This document shows, in pieces, positions 36,220-47,400 of a DNA stretch of 64,000 nucleotides (position 1 is its first letter; each line of letters begins with the position of its first letter). A program made the position numbers and the translations under genes. The notes beneath the pieces were generated by a model that made no database searches, was not told where the DNA came from, and worked only from the letters and a program-made list of their open reading frames with translations. Source of the DNA: Oasisia sp. SBJ-2009 (taxonomy: Eukaryota > Annelida > Polychaeta > Sabellida > Siboglinidae); contig OZ024864.1 in assembly GCA_964017155.1 (NCBI GenBank), positions 30,126,634 through 30,190,633 on the forward strand, written 5' to 3'.

Positions 36220-37110
36220 TGTGTACCGTGTCGGTCCTTAGGCAAGTTCTTTTCATCTACGTCACTCAAACGTATAATCGAGTACATGGTTATAGACAGT
36301 GGTGAATGTTTGTGCACGTAAATTCTTCGGGTAATTACAGCGTGGCTGAGTCTTTCCCAGATAATTGATTATAGTGTTCGACTGACAAGTCTTCCAAGAT
36401 GTAAAGTTGAAAGTGCTTTGAACAGTCCCAGTGGCTGGCTACTGCACTATATAGGAACTTACTGTTTTAACATACGCATACAAGACGAGCAAGATGACGG
36501 AGTGAAGCAATAACACATTTTTGAAATATCAATGTTGTAGAGAATGTCATCGTCCTCTTAATTGTACAATTATTATATGCATAACAAAATGAACATAACA
36601 AAATAAACAGTTTTAGCCCACTTCAAATTGTGGATCGCGGTCTGCGCTGATGTGCAACTGCTTGTGGTTCCGCTATACACCCTGCACAAGCGATCTGTAA
36701 CTTTTGGTGGCAGCGACTCAAATGTTTGTTCGGAAATTGATGACACTAAAGATGTGATAGAGTAAGTAGGCATACTATAAATATTAAATCAGATATTTTA
36801 TTTGTAATTATGCTGAACATAAGGAATCACTAACACAACACGGTGTCGTTCATTGATTTATTGACTATTAACCAGTTAACGAAGCAAGGACGGCGGTGGA
36901 CACGATTCGTACGATTTCGACATCCGTCGTCGAATATATTATGCCAACATTGTCGTAGTAATAATAAGGAGACAGGTAACGCGTGCGTGAACACGTTAAC
37001 AAATGCGCCAGTGTTTCTGTGAAAGTTACTTTTACATATTGGACATGGGCCGGGTGCATAAAAAAAAACATCCCTAGTAAAATTATAATACAGTTGGTAC
37101 CACACTCACG
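36220..37110 (+). repeat. Dispersed repeat block A (SINE tail plus unknown body)
   Basis: It begins with a SINE-like tail (TCGGTCCTTAGGCAAGTTCT), then a block with TTTCCCAGATAATTGATTAT and GACAAGTCTTCCAAGATGTA. It is repeated at 59156-60060 in the same orientation. Parts also recur at 37410-37620, 43268-43440, 54160-54360 (inverted) and 60830-61030. Confidence 0.85.
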
Positions 37111-37221
37111 CAGTTTTGCATAATCAGACTGTCAGTCGCGGGAACTGTCGTACTTTGAGGTAATTAGTTCTCTCAACGTTGTTTTAGTTCACTCAGCTTA
37201 GGTACCAGCTAACAAACGGAG

Positions 37222-37400
37222 CGCCGTGGCTCAGTGACTGAAGCGTCTGATTCTCAATGAAGAGACCACGAGTTCGAAACTGTGTACCATGTCGGGCCTT
37301 AAGCAAATTATTTCCTGAGCGTTGCTCCAGTTCATTCGAACGTATAAACGAGTACATTGTTATAGACAATGGTGGATTTCTGTATACGTCGTCGCCTCAT
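37222..37400 (+). mobile_element. tRNA-derived SINE
   Basis: Box-A-like TGGCTCAGTGAC (37227-37238) and box-B-like GAGTTCGAAAC (37270-37280), followed by the common SINE body. A near-identical copy is at 60635-60810. Confidence 0.82.
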
Positions 37401-38640
37401 TGCAGCGAGACTGAGTCTTTCCCAGATAACAGATTATAGTGTTCGGCTGACAAGTCTTCCCGGGTGTAAAGTTGAAAGTGCCTTGAACAGTCCTAGTGGC
37501 TGACTAATGCACTACATAATTTTTTTATGAACTTACTGTTTTAACACATGCATACAAGACGAGCAAGATGGCTGCATGAAGCAATAAACCAGTTGTGAAA
37601 AGTATGCATAACAAATGGTCTTATCAATTTGCAAACTGCAACACTTTTATATAATATTTTTAGCCCACCCCATTGTGTTAGAATGGCAAATTAAAGTATT
37701 TAACTTATTTTGTGGTTCGTCGTTTTTATTATAACACTCTCAAGTTCATAGCGCGATATGAATGTAACGTGGACAAGGATTGATCGACCTTATTGGCTAC
37801 AGCAAAATGTTCGGGTAATTTGGCACAGCGACGCGATAAAACACGACCTAATGTTTAAGTATTACGTGTGCAAATTCATCTACATTACAGTAGGTCTACT
37901 CAAAAATGAGTCATCCACTCAATTATGTAATAAATACACATTTTCGCATATTAAAAATGAGTTACACTGCCAATTTGATGCATTTATCGTACTTAAAAAC
38001 ATCGGTCCTTAAATTGTTTTGGCTGCGATTTAAATGAAATGTCGGTCGAGAGACTTTGCAGCCCATGTATTCGATAAATACATGTGTTGTACAGCGTGCA
38101 CCTAGTACAGGCAACCGATACACTAAACTAACTAAAGACTGAACAACTATACTAGAGACTCTTGGCGATCCGCTCAAAATGTTTTGGCGACCCAAATTTA
38201 GGTCGAGACCCAGGGGTTAATAATTTCTGTCCCAGATGACTTCAGCTGTCATTTTTGATGTATTTATCTCATCCGCAATGAAATTGTATATATAAAAATC
38301 AAGTAAATTGTTTCATATATCATAGTATAATATTAGTCTGTCATCGTTCGTGGTCCTTTGGTGGCTGCAACCCAAATGTTTGTTCAGAAATTGCTTACCT
38401 TGACTGGCATATGTTATTTAATCTCAAATCTTTTGTAAGAAAATGAAGGACCGAGTGCCATGTTGGTATGAAATTTGATATTGTTCCTTATGAGTTTACT
38501 GGATGTGTTTACTTTACTGTATTAACCTTAATGATGAAAGTGTTTTCCGAAGTGTGTAGCCTAACGTGTTCTATCGTTTCTAATATCTAAACATACTGTT
38601 ACAGATTATCTTTCAGCATATGGTGATCGGTCGCGCAATT
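37401..38640 (+). repeat. Dispersed repeat block B
   Basis: Copies of its parts lie at 43440-43880, 57290-57560, 53600-54030 (inverted), 60084-60505 (inverted) and 61024-61455. No gene is supported in it. Confidence 0.8.
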
Positions 38641-39180
38641 ACCTCCACGCATGGCTCGGGTACTGTGGATGTCCATCTTTTCCCGACACCTCGTGATGAT
38701 GATGTCGATCATATGCAGTGTCCGGAACAGTGATGCAGTCAAGTGGTATTGCGTTCATCCTTCTCCTTGAATATGATTTTCGTCACTATCAGTTCGAAAT
38801 CAGAGCACAGAGCTAGTAGAAGCTCGCCATTGGAGTTGCGTTTCCCAATCCCATGTTTGTCCATGACAAAGGGCCACTTGTCATTGTCCATTCCTATTCC
38901 TATTGAAGTCTCCTATCAGCAGTGGCTTATCTGGACGTGGAATGCCACTAGGTACACTTGCCAGCTGGTTGTAGAAGGCCTCAATGTTTTCATCTGGGTT
39001 TGTCATTGTTGGAGCGTACACGCTGATAATTGTAACAAAGTTGTCCTTACTCAGACGTAGTCTCTTCATGATTCTGTCACTTACCGGCCATGACATTTCT
39101 TTAAGCTTTGTGGCGATATCCTTTTTGATAGTAAAGCTCACTCCAGCCTCTTTCTCCTTCGGGTTTGCCACTCCAGAAGA
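38640..39180 (-). pseudogene. LINE endonuclease fragment, copy 1
   Basis: Read on the - strand it encodes part of an AP-type endonuclease of a non-LTR retrotransposon. GVSFTIKKDIATKL and VSVYAPTM-like residues (ISVYAPTMTNPDEN) are followed by LLIGDFNRNRNGQ, where the usual motif is GDFN-R-G. Frameshifts occur downstream. It is a truncated dead copy, duplicated at 63060-63620. Confidence 0.85.
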
Positions 39181-39896
39181 AAGAATTATCAATAAGAGAC
39201 TTAGCGGATTATGTGCATTTATATAAACATAAAACTCACTATATATAAAACAAAATGTAATCCTGGTGTGATTGTTTGTGATTCTGCGCACACACTATAC
39301 TATTATGTTGAAGCACGATTACTGACAAACTAGTTGGTGAATATGCAAGGTGTATATTCTAAAATAATAATTATAATTTATGATGTTAAGTTGTGCTGTA
39401 AATGAAAAATAAAATTAGTAGGGTGAATTTCATGTACTAGCGGGTATGGCTGTCTTTGAATGGGAGGGGTAATTTATTGTCTCTGCATAAGACTATGCAA
39501 GTTTTTGTGACGTCTAAATAGCAATACTAAATGTCCAGGTGTGGGACAAACGCCTAGTAACATGCAGACAAAACTGTTTCCAAAACGAAGTTTAAATGTG
39601 GATGAACATTAACACTTGTGTGATGCGTGTGCATATGTCCGTGTTAACATTTGTGCATGCATGTGTGCATATCAAGTTGTGTTGAGTATGTATACGTGCA
39701 TCCCAAACAATCAATCACAAGAGTTTTTTTGATGTTTGAATACGTAGCTGGCAGACACAGCTCAATCTCCTGCCCACTTAAATTCTCACTTCTACGCTAG
39801 TAACAATTCACGATGGCCAACGCTCATTGGTAATGATATACATCGCCCCCACCTTCCTGACGACAGCTTGTACGTAACTGTCTTCACGCCTGGCGC

Positions 39897-39903
39897 TATA
39901 TAA
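39897..39903 (+). promoter_or_regulatory. TATA box of the secreted-protein gene
   Basis: TATATAA lies 91 bp upstream of the proposed ATG, with an inverted CCAAT box (ATTGG) about 70 bp further upstream at 39826-39830. Transcription would start near 39930, giving a 5' UTR of about 65 nt. A TATA-type promoter is typical of strongly, tissue-specifically expressed secreted proteins (inference). Confidence 0.6.
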
Positions 39904-39993
39904 CCTATCTAAGGCCTGGCTTGTGGGGCTGACATCACATCGGGGAGAACGTCTCTTCAACTGACCAGTGACGTCAACGAGAGAACAGCCACA

Positions 39994-40054
39994 ATGACTC
40001 GAGAATCGACGTCTGTCTTCTTCGTGCTGTGTGCACTAACCAGTGTGTCTATCG
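39994..40054 (+). CDS. Secreted-protein gene exon 1: signal peptide
   Basis: The ATG opens MTRESTSVFFVLCALTSVSI, a short polar N-terminus and then a hydrophobic core, typical of a signal peptide. It ends at a strong donor, ATCG|GTAAGT, phase 1. Cleavage would fall at or just after the exon junction. The family is not recognised. Confidence 0.75.
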
Positions 40055-40355
40055 GTAAGTATCTTGTTCAAAGTTATCAACTGTAATGCTCTTAGTTGCT
40101 TAAATGTTCTGTAATCGAACACTGGTCTTGCCTGCTCCGAAATGCATCACTGCTCAATATTTAGTGATCAATGGGTGGGTTAGTGTCGAAGTTAATTTAA
40201 GTTGGAATGTTGTTACTTCAGGAAACCGTAGTATGCAACTGCTCAAAAGAGTGGATGGGAATTGTTGTCAGATACAATAGCAATACTGACTTGTAATTAT
40301 AAGCTAGATCTACGTTCCACATCAAATTATACGCATATAATTTCCATATTTACAG

Positions 40356-40582
40356 CTCTGGCGTCATATTGACGACGGGCAAGACGTCCGAACTCCCGGG
40401 CAAGACGACACTCGTGGAGTGGACCACGAAGCCGACCTCGAACGGTGGACGATGCAACTTACAGGGGGTTTTAAAGATCACACCTCCGACCTGGACCAAG
40501 ACACTGTCCTTCGAAATGGTGTTCGAGAATCCGAGTAACTGGTCATTCAACATTGGAGACTCTCCGTTCAACAACGGCCATG
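40356..40582 (+). CDS. Secreted-protein gene exon 2 (frame problem at its start)
   Basis: The acceptor is ATATTTACAG and the donor is CATG|GTAAGA. The open frame reads TTGKTSELPGKTTLVEWTT, GGRCNLQGVLKITPP, then SFEMVFENPSNWSFNIGDSP. It is rich in strand-like alternations and has an N-glycosylation site (NWS). Exon 1 leaves one base, whereas this frame needs two, so the spliced product would read ALASY and then stop. Either a one-base indel near 40370 or an assembly error breaks it, or an unseen splice form exists. The fold is not recognised, though a beta-sandwich carbohydrate-binding type is possible. Confidence 0.6.
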
Positions 40583-41285
40583 GTAAGACTGCTATATTGT
40601 GGTTTTAAAGAAAAATTATTCATTGAAATTGCTGGCATTTTTTTTTTATTATTAATATTCCTATGTACTCGTAACCTGTATGTTGAGCTGTGTGTCATGG
40701 CGGGTTTTGTCCTATTTATTTATGACTATAGGCGCAGTTATGGAATATTTAGCCACGAAACATTGATGATACTTCGGTCAGAAGACTGGTAGTAGTGTCG
40801 TGTATTGTTGACAAGCACGTAAAATAGCATAATATATGCCCTCAATGTTATCCAAAACCGATATGAACGTATCATGTATGTGAGCATCGTGTTTCGTGAA
40901 ACAACAACGCGGGAGAATTATTTGAGAGGAGCGTCGAAAACAGGGAACGTCATTTTACAATTAAAAGTAAAATTTATTGTTCCGCATCTTTATGTCGTAA
41001 CTTGCAATAATAACATGATACTAATTGTGCGTATTAATGTAGTCTTTGTCTGTGTGTTTGTTTGTTTGTTTGTTTGTGTGTGTGTTAACTTTTATATAAG
41101 TGTGTTTGTCTTTTTATGTGGGTGTGGGTGTGGTATGAGTATGTCTGTTTGCTTGTGTTTGTGAATTTAAAAGTGTTACTGTAGTGAAGCTAAAATACCG
41201 ATGCCACAATACGAAGAATTATTGAAGGCGGTTTACTTGAAACTGTAACACATGTCACGTCATGTTGCCATATGTCTCTTTATAG

Positions 41286-41644
41286 GTGCTTACAGTGACA
41301 CAAATCATCACGACGCCGATATCCACAGCTACAACAACTACTTGAAGGCGTATCGAAGCCACGTCGGACGTTCCAGCCTCATAACGGCATCCCCCTCGGT
41401 CAAGACGGCCATGTTGATTCAACTGTCAAGGATGCAGATGTACGCCACCAACAAAGAAGGCTTCAACTACTACACAGAAGACAGCGGTCTCTTTCTTCTC
41501 AACCAGGTGTACATGGGTCTGAATCGGGTTGTCCGAAACATCTACGGGCCTCCTAATGCCGGTCGCACAGGCCGAGGTCTCTGCTCCGTGTGTATCTCCT
41601 TTCTGAAGGAAACCGTCACAGATCTGCACGGGATTGATATCTAG
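41286..41644 (+). CDS. Secreted-protein gene exon 3: C-terminal region
   Basis: The acceptor is CTTTATAG, and phase 1 joins exactly to exon 2 (NNGHG then AYSDTNHHDADIHSYNNYL). The 120 residues include SSLITASPSVKTAMLIQLSR, a region with a C-x-x-C pair (LCSVCISF), and end DLHGIDI-stop. GC-rich third positions support coding. With exon 2 the mature protein would be about 190 residues. I do not recognise the family. Confidence 0.75.
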
Positions 41645-41989
41645 CGGATATAGACTATCACGAAAAACGGTGATTCAGTAAGGACAATTAATCAATTGCC
41701 GCTTATTAGTCGAGGTACACAGTATAGGTACCACACTAATTTGTGTTTTTGTGAACAGTTGGCAAAACAGATGCGAATAGCATATAGAATATAGAATATA
41801 TAGGTTCTCAGTAAAACGACAAGGAAATAACCTGGAGAACATTATCAATAAGAATGAATCGTAGTTGAAATAGCGTACTGCATTGTCTTCACCTCTACAT
41901 ATAAAAGTGTTTTGTCTAACTGATTTCAAATGTATTCTATTTCTCTCTTCGCTCGAATTTATGTTATAAACATGTAGAAAAAGTGTCAC
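41645..41989. other. 3' flank of the secreted-protein gene
   Basis: No canonical AATAAA close to the stop could be assigned. Otherwise featureless. Confidence 0.4.
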
Positions 41990-43013
41990 CTTTCATTTAT
42001 TCATCCATTCATCCATTCATCCATTCATCCATTCATCCATTCATCCATTCATCCATTCATCCATTCATCCATTCATCCATTCATCCATTCATCCATTCTT
42101 CCGTCCATCCGTCCATCCGTCCATCCGTCCATCCGTCCATCCGTCCATCCGTCCATCCGTCCATACGTCCATCCGTCCATCCGTCCATCCGTCCATCCGT
42201 CCATCCGTCCATCCGTCCATCCGTCCACCAGTCCACCCGTCCACCCGTCCACCCGTCCACCCGTCCACCCGTCCACCCCTCCACCCCTCCACCCCTCCAC
42301 CCCTCCACCCGTCCGCCCGCCCGCCCGCCCGCCCGCCCGTCCGTCCGTCCGTCCGTCCGTCCGTCCGTCCGTCCGTCCGTCCGTCCGTCCGTCCGTCCGT
42401 CCGTCCGTCCGTCCGTCCGTCCGTCCGTCCGTCCGTCCGTCCGTCCGTCCGTCCGTCCGTCCGTCCGTCCGTCCGTCCGTCCGTCCGTCCGTCCGTCCGT
42501 CCGTCCGCCCGCCCGCCCGCCCGCCCGCCCGCCCGTCCGTCCGTCCGTCCGTCCGTCCCTCCGTCCGCCCGTCCGCCCGTCCGTCCGCCCGTCCGCCCGT
42601 CCGCCCATCCGCCCCTCCGCCCCTCCGCCCGTCCGTTCGCCGTCCGCCCGCCCGCCCGCCCGGCCGCCCGTCCGTCCGTCCGCCCGCCCGCCCGCCCGCC
42701 CGTCCGTCCGTCCGTCCGTCCGTCCGTCCGTCCGTCCGTCCGTCCGTCCGTCCGTCCGTCCGTCCGTCCGTCCGTCCGTCCGTCCGTCCGTCCGTCCGTC
42801 CGTCCGTCCGTCCGTCCGTCCGTCCGTCCGTCCGTTCGTTCGTTCGTTCGTTCATTCGTTCACTCACTCACTCACGCACTCACGCACTCACGCACTCACG
42901 CACTCACTCACTCATTCACTCACTCACTCACTCACTCACTCATACACTCACTCACTCACTCATACACTCACTCACGCATTCATTCGTTCGTTCGTTCATA
43001 CATTCATTCATCG
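41990..43013. repeat. Evolving tetranucleotide array (TCCA, TCCG, CACC, CCGT, TTCG, CTCA)
   Basis: One kilobase of four-base units changes stepwise: TTCATCCA, then TCCGTCCA, CCACCCGT, pure CCGT, CCGC, CCGT again, TTCG, CACTCACG and finally TTCGTTCA. It is rich in CpG. Long open frames on both strands are artefacts. Confidence 0.95.
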
Positions 43014-43249
43014 AAAGTCTTAACTGACCTTTCCCGCACTTACAGGGCGCCATTGTCGATTGCACTTTAAAACGAGGCTACACGCAACAACATTCAATAA
43101 GAATGACGGAATAGACGCTGCGTTAGACTGTTGGTATAAATATTTGGCTAGTTTATGCGTGTTTATATAAAACGAACAGTGTGTGAGTTGACACAAAGAG
43201 TAAGAAGGCCATCGGCAAAGGGTGCGATTTGTTCTGGGTCTCTTACATT

Positions 43250-44100
43250 CACAGTTTAGAAGGAACATTTCCCAGATAACAGAATGTAGTGTTCGGCTGA
43301 CAAGTCTTCCAGGGTGTAAAATTGAAAGTGCTTTGAACAATCCCAGTGGCTGGCCACTGCACTGTATAGGAACTTACTGTTTTATCACATGTATACAAGA
43401 CGAGCAAGATGACGGATTGGGGACATAAAACGGTTTTGAAAAATAAATGTTAGAGAGAATACCATCGTCCTCTTAATTGTATACTTTTTATATGCATAAA
43501 TAATGGACTTATCAATTTACACGCGGCAACACTTTTATATAATAACCAACCTCAATGTGTCAGAATGGCAAATTAAAATATTTATTTATTTTGTGGTTCG
43601 TCGTATTTATAGCGCGATATGAATGTAACGTGGACAATGATTGATCGACCTTATTGACTACAGCAAAGTGTTCGGTAATTTGACATAGCGACGCGATATA
43701 ATACGACGTAATATTCAAGTATTACGTATGCAAATTTATTTACATTTCAGTAGGTCTACTCTAAAATTAGTAATCAACTCAATTATGTAATAAATAAACA
43801 GTTTCGTATTTTAGAAACGTTTTGCATTGCCAATTTGATGCATTTATCCTACTTAAAAGTTCGTAAGTCAGACTGATCTAATTTATCAAAACCTTGACTG
43901 GCATATGTTATTTAATTAAATCTTACATAAGAAAATAAATGATCGACTGCCATATTGGAATGAAATTTGTTTTCTTTCGGTATGAGTTTACTGGAATTAA
44001 TGGAGTCTGGATTAACGGTATTAACCTTCACAATGATGAAAGTGTTTTCGAAGTATGTAACCTAATGTGTTCTATCGTTTCTAATATCTAAACATATTGC
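43250..44100 (+). repeat. Dispersed repeat block, further copy
   Basis: It shares CAGATAACAGAATGTAGTGT, then the cTTCCAGGGTGTAAAATTGA block and the CGCGATATGAATGTAACGTG block with 36-38 kb. Its right half continues into the metallophosphoesterase gene, as the copy at 57300-57800 also does. Confidence 0.8.
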
Positions 44101-44105
44101 TACAG

Positions 44106-44350
44106 ATTACAATACTATTATCACGCCAGTGGACTAAACTGGAACATGGGTGACACAACTCTATGTTCGCGTGTCTTTGCCTTGTCCAACCTTCACGTTG
44201 ACCATAAAGAAACCGGAAGTTATTGGACTGACAAGAAGTACAGGAATGACGTACTCGTTGTTGCCGCTGATGTCACTGACAATGTGACTCTCTTGGAGAC
44301 GACATTAAAAGGACTGTAACTGACGTTCAGACAGGTGTTCTTTGTGCCAA
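44106..44350 (+). pseudogene. Metallophosphoesterase copy 1, exon a (damaged)
   Basis: The acceptor is GCTACAG and the donor is GCCAA|GTATAA. It carries the N-terminal metal-binding motifs of calcineurin-like phosphoesterases. The first motif reads SNLHVDH instead of D-x-H (Asp to Asn), and the second reads AADVTDN instead of GDxxD. An in-frame TAA at 44317-44319 lies just before the FRQVFFVP strand. Loss of a metal ligand plus a stop argues for a pseudogene. Confidence 0.8.
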
Positions 44351-44980
44351 GTATAACGCATGCATGCAAGTTTGAATATGTGGGTAAACCAGTAGCCCCA
44401 ATAGAACTAATTAATAACTGGCAAGCATCATGAAAAAATTCAGACAGTTTGATTTGATGTCTGCATGCAAAGACCACATCTAAGTGAGTGTATATGCTTT
44501 GTTTGAAATTATATTTCTATATTAAAGTGGATTTATTATGCTAGTTTTTTTGCAAAGATTACAATAAACGTGACTAATCCTTTTGCATTGATGCCGCTCT
44601 GAGCTTGCTTTCCAAGGAATTATGTGCAAGAGGGCTTATAGTATTACTATTATTTTCCGGTTTGGTGAAGATATCTATTTCTGCTAATTGTGTCATGTTA
44701 AATTATTTCTGAAATAATTCCACATTTTCTATTCAAATTGGCCAAAAAGTATGAGGTATTACATTTGACAAGAAAACATAACAAGATCAGGTTATTTCCC
44801 TTTCAAATCTCCATTTCGTTATCCTACAGGAGAATCTCCATCCGTATTATAGATCTTAGCACCTATTTCAATATGCGTACACATTATTTTATATTGTTCA
44901 GACTTCTTGTAGCATACGGCTATTAACTAGGACAAAATTAGGTCCCGTATTTCCTCAGTGACACTGTTGGTTGTTATCAG

Positions 44981-45519
44981 GAAACCACGAGCTGTGGATG
45001 CGGTCGGATGACAAGAGTACGGACTCGATCGGCAAGTTCCACGCGATCCTCACGTTGTGTGCCCGCCTGGGCGTCGGCAGCTCCCCGACGCGGGTGCCGC
45101 TGTCCGCTGGCGACCATGTCTGGCTCGTGCCGTTGTTCTCGTGGTACGCGACGCCAGAGGAAGACCCCGACAACTCATTCTACGTGCGTCCGTCTGCCGG
45201 CGAAGACGAGGCCCGACAGCGGGACATATGGATGGACACCCACATGTGCGTGTGGCCGACGCTCGCAGACGGACAGACCAGGGCTGACTACTTCGCTCAC
45301 CTGAACCGTAGTGCCGTGGATAGGTCCTACGACGCGCCGGTCGTTTCGTTCAGCCACTTCGTGCTGCGACGTGAGTTGATCGGAGCGAGCGACGCCGACC
45401 GGGCGGCCGTGGACCGCGAGCGGGCGAGGCGGGGACTGGCGCCGTTCACCGGCACTCACCAAGGCGCCGCCGGCTTCAACGTCACTCGTTATGCTTAGTC
45501 ATACCAGTTGGAACAGCAG
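44981..45519 (+). pseudogene. Metallophosphoesterase copy 1, exon b
   Basis: It starts after TTATCAG and joins in phase 1 to the GNHELWMRSD motif (GNHE/D metal-binding motif; the spliced codon becomes Arg here because exon a ends in A). Then come FHAILTLCARLGVGSSPTRV, PLFSWYATPEEDPD, and SFSHFVLRRELI, whose FSH corresponds to the next metal-binding His. An in-frame TAG at 45496-45498 precedes the last codons (SYQLEQQ) and the donor CAG|GTAGAC. The exon is markedly GC-rich compared with its surroundings. The enzyme class hydrolyses phosphate esters, and the substrate is unknown. Confidence 0.8.
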
Positions 45520-45549
45520 GTAGACACCAACACTAGCGTGCGTGGGTGT

Positions 45550-45558
<9 letters not shown>

Positions 45559-45616
<58 letters not shown>

Positions 45617-45873
45617 GGAGAGAGGGAGGGAGAGAGAGAAAGGGGGGAAGGAGGGAGGGAGGGAGGGAGAGAGAGAGAGAAGGAGGGAGGGAGAGAGAGA
45701 GAGGGGGAGGGAGGGAGGGAGGGAGGGAGGGAGGGAGGGAGGGAGGGAGGGAGGGAGGGAGGGAGGGAGGGAGGGAGGGAGGGAGGGAGGGAGGGAGGGA
45801 GGGAGGGAGGGAGGGAGGGAGGGAGGGAGGGAGGGAGGGAGGGAGGGAGGGAGAGAGAGATAGTTAGATAAAT

Positions 45874-45921
<48 letters not shown>

Positions 45922-45925
45922 AGTT
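45559..45925. repeat. (GA)n and (GGGA)n microsatellite
   Basis: GA runs flank a long GGGA run. The end of exon b is repeated just after it (45952-46015), so a short segment with the array was duplicated. Confidence 0.95.
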
Positions 45926-46015
45926 CACTCTAAGCAGTCCAGGTCCGTCGCAGGCTTCAACTTCACTCGTTAAGCTGAGTCGTACCAGATGGAACAGCAG
46001 GTAGACACCAACACA

Positions 46016-46047
<32 letters not shown>

Positions 46048-46093
46048 TGTGAGACAGAGAGCGAGAGAGGGAGGTGAGAGGGAGGGATGGAGG

Positions 46094-46139
<46 letters not shown>

Positions 46140-46199
46140 AGGAGGGAAAGACAGAAGAGGAGGAGGGAGATTTTTTTACTCTAAGCAGTCCAGGTCCAT
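45926..46199. repeat. Duplicated exon-b tail with GA array
   Basis: 45952-46015 repeats 45472-45535 (GGCTTCAAC, GGAACAGCAGGTAGACACCA). CTCTAAGCAGTCCAGGTCC occurs at both 45929 and 46180, so this is a tandem unit. A second GA run is at 46095-46137. Confidence 0.85.
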
Positions 46200-46954
46200 A
46201 GCGTGGTTGCTGATAGTTTTCACCTACGGCTCAAGCTCTTCCCATCATCAGCCATCTAACTGCATACCATTAAATATCGAGCAGTGCTGTTTTTCTCCAA
46301 AAGTTTGAAAAAATATACGTCTCTACAAAATGCGCACTCATCGCATACGGTTTTGTAGTTACAACGTAATGCGCTATAAATAAAGGCTAGGATTACACAC
46401 GTGCGGATACGACATGCAAATACGGTAAAACAATAACTAATTGTCCAGTGGGAATAGGGCATGCAAGTGATTCTCGTCTACGGTTCGTTTTGAGCGACAC
46501 TTAACAAGACCAGCCACAGCTGGTTACCACCTTGTTGTCCGTAAACGTATTCAAAGTCGAGCTTACTCCGATACGGTAAAAAAACGTCGTAACTGCATAA
46601 TAATGCACAGTTTCTATATGATTTCTGTTGGATGTATGTCTATAACAACGGAGGTTTTTGCTGTAGCTTGTACTCCCATAGCTCGTTCGAGTCGTTGCGA
46701 CCGAATAAATGATAAAATTTCATTAAAACCAACATGGCGGCAGACGAGACTTGCATACCATAATAACATAACTAGTTCCACGGGTGAGTCAGATTGTATT
46801 GTCCGAAAACTCCTGCTGAAGACCTTCAAAACATCGCTAAACAATCAGTCTGATGAACACACCTACAGCTCGGGCCTGCTTCAATAAAGCAGAACCGATG
46901 TTACGATATATTTGGTATTGTGAATGCCTTGGCCCTATATCACGATTTCTTCAG

Positions 46955-47174
46955 GGGTGTTACACGTGATCATCATTATCTGTCTCCATGTGTCGTGGCT
47001 TCAACCGACTGTCCACGTCTTCGGCCACAAGCACCGGAACCAGGACAGGGTCATCGCCGAGGTCAGATACGTGGCCCACTGCCTCGCGGCAGCCCGAACT
47101 ACCAGGGGGACGGCTGGACATGGGGAGTGTCCGAGTTGGAAAGTCCGAAACAAGTTTGGCCGCCGAAGACGTGA
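46955..47174 (+). pseudogene. Metallophosphoesterase copy 1, exon c
   Basis: It encodes VHVFGHKHRNQDRVIAEVRY, the last metal-binding motif (GHxH) of calcineurin-like phosphoesterases. After about ten more residues the family-like C-terminus (DGWTWGVSELESPKQVWP) continues in another frame, so there is a one-base frameshift near 47085. The acceptor is uncertain (TTTCTTCAG is the nearest). No counterpart was found beside copy 2. Confidence 0.75.
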
Positions 47175-47208
47175 CACCCCCAAAACGAGGCTGTATAAAG
47201 TGAAGTGA

Positions 47209-47214
47209 AATAAA
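47209..47214 (+). terminator. Poly(A) signal AATAAA after metallophosphoesterase copy 1
   Basis: AATAAA 35 bp beyond the stop codon at 47172-47174, in the expected position for the 3' end of the former gene. Confidence 0.5.
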
Positions 47215-47400
47215 AGAATTCCCAACTGAGAGTCTTCACTTGCAAGGTTGGCAAGCCCTTGTGAATACGACCAAACATGGATAATAAATATGCTTTGTTT
47301 GAATAATGAAGTACAGAGTGCTTTCCGTACACACAGCTGGTTGGAATGTACCATTTCGGCACATCCAATACAACATTTTTGTTTACTTACTATCTGTATT

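Larger units (their letters stand above)
46240..47400 (+). repeat. Arm of an inverted pair (mate 51590-52490)
   Basis: 46240-46935 and 47214-47400 match 51755-52490 and 51590-51740 in inverted orientation (shared CCATCTAACTGCA, GGAGGTTTTTGCTGTAGC-like and AGAGTGCTTTCCGT-like strings). The metallophosphoesterase exon c lies between the two parts and is absent from the mate. Confidence 0.8.

Noticed and set aside
34520..36321. Long Ser/Pro/Ala/His frames over the 28-bp array, and similar frames at 54548-55288
   Set aside because: Period 28 cycles all frames through one stop-free unit. Arrays differ in length and strand with no coding constraint.
41983..43023. 346-codon Arg/Pro/Ser frame and antisense Gly/Arg/Thr/Asp frame
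   Set aside because: Microsatellite translation, with no splice or promoter context.
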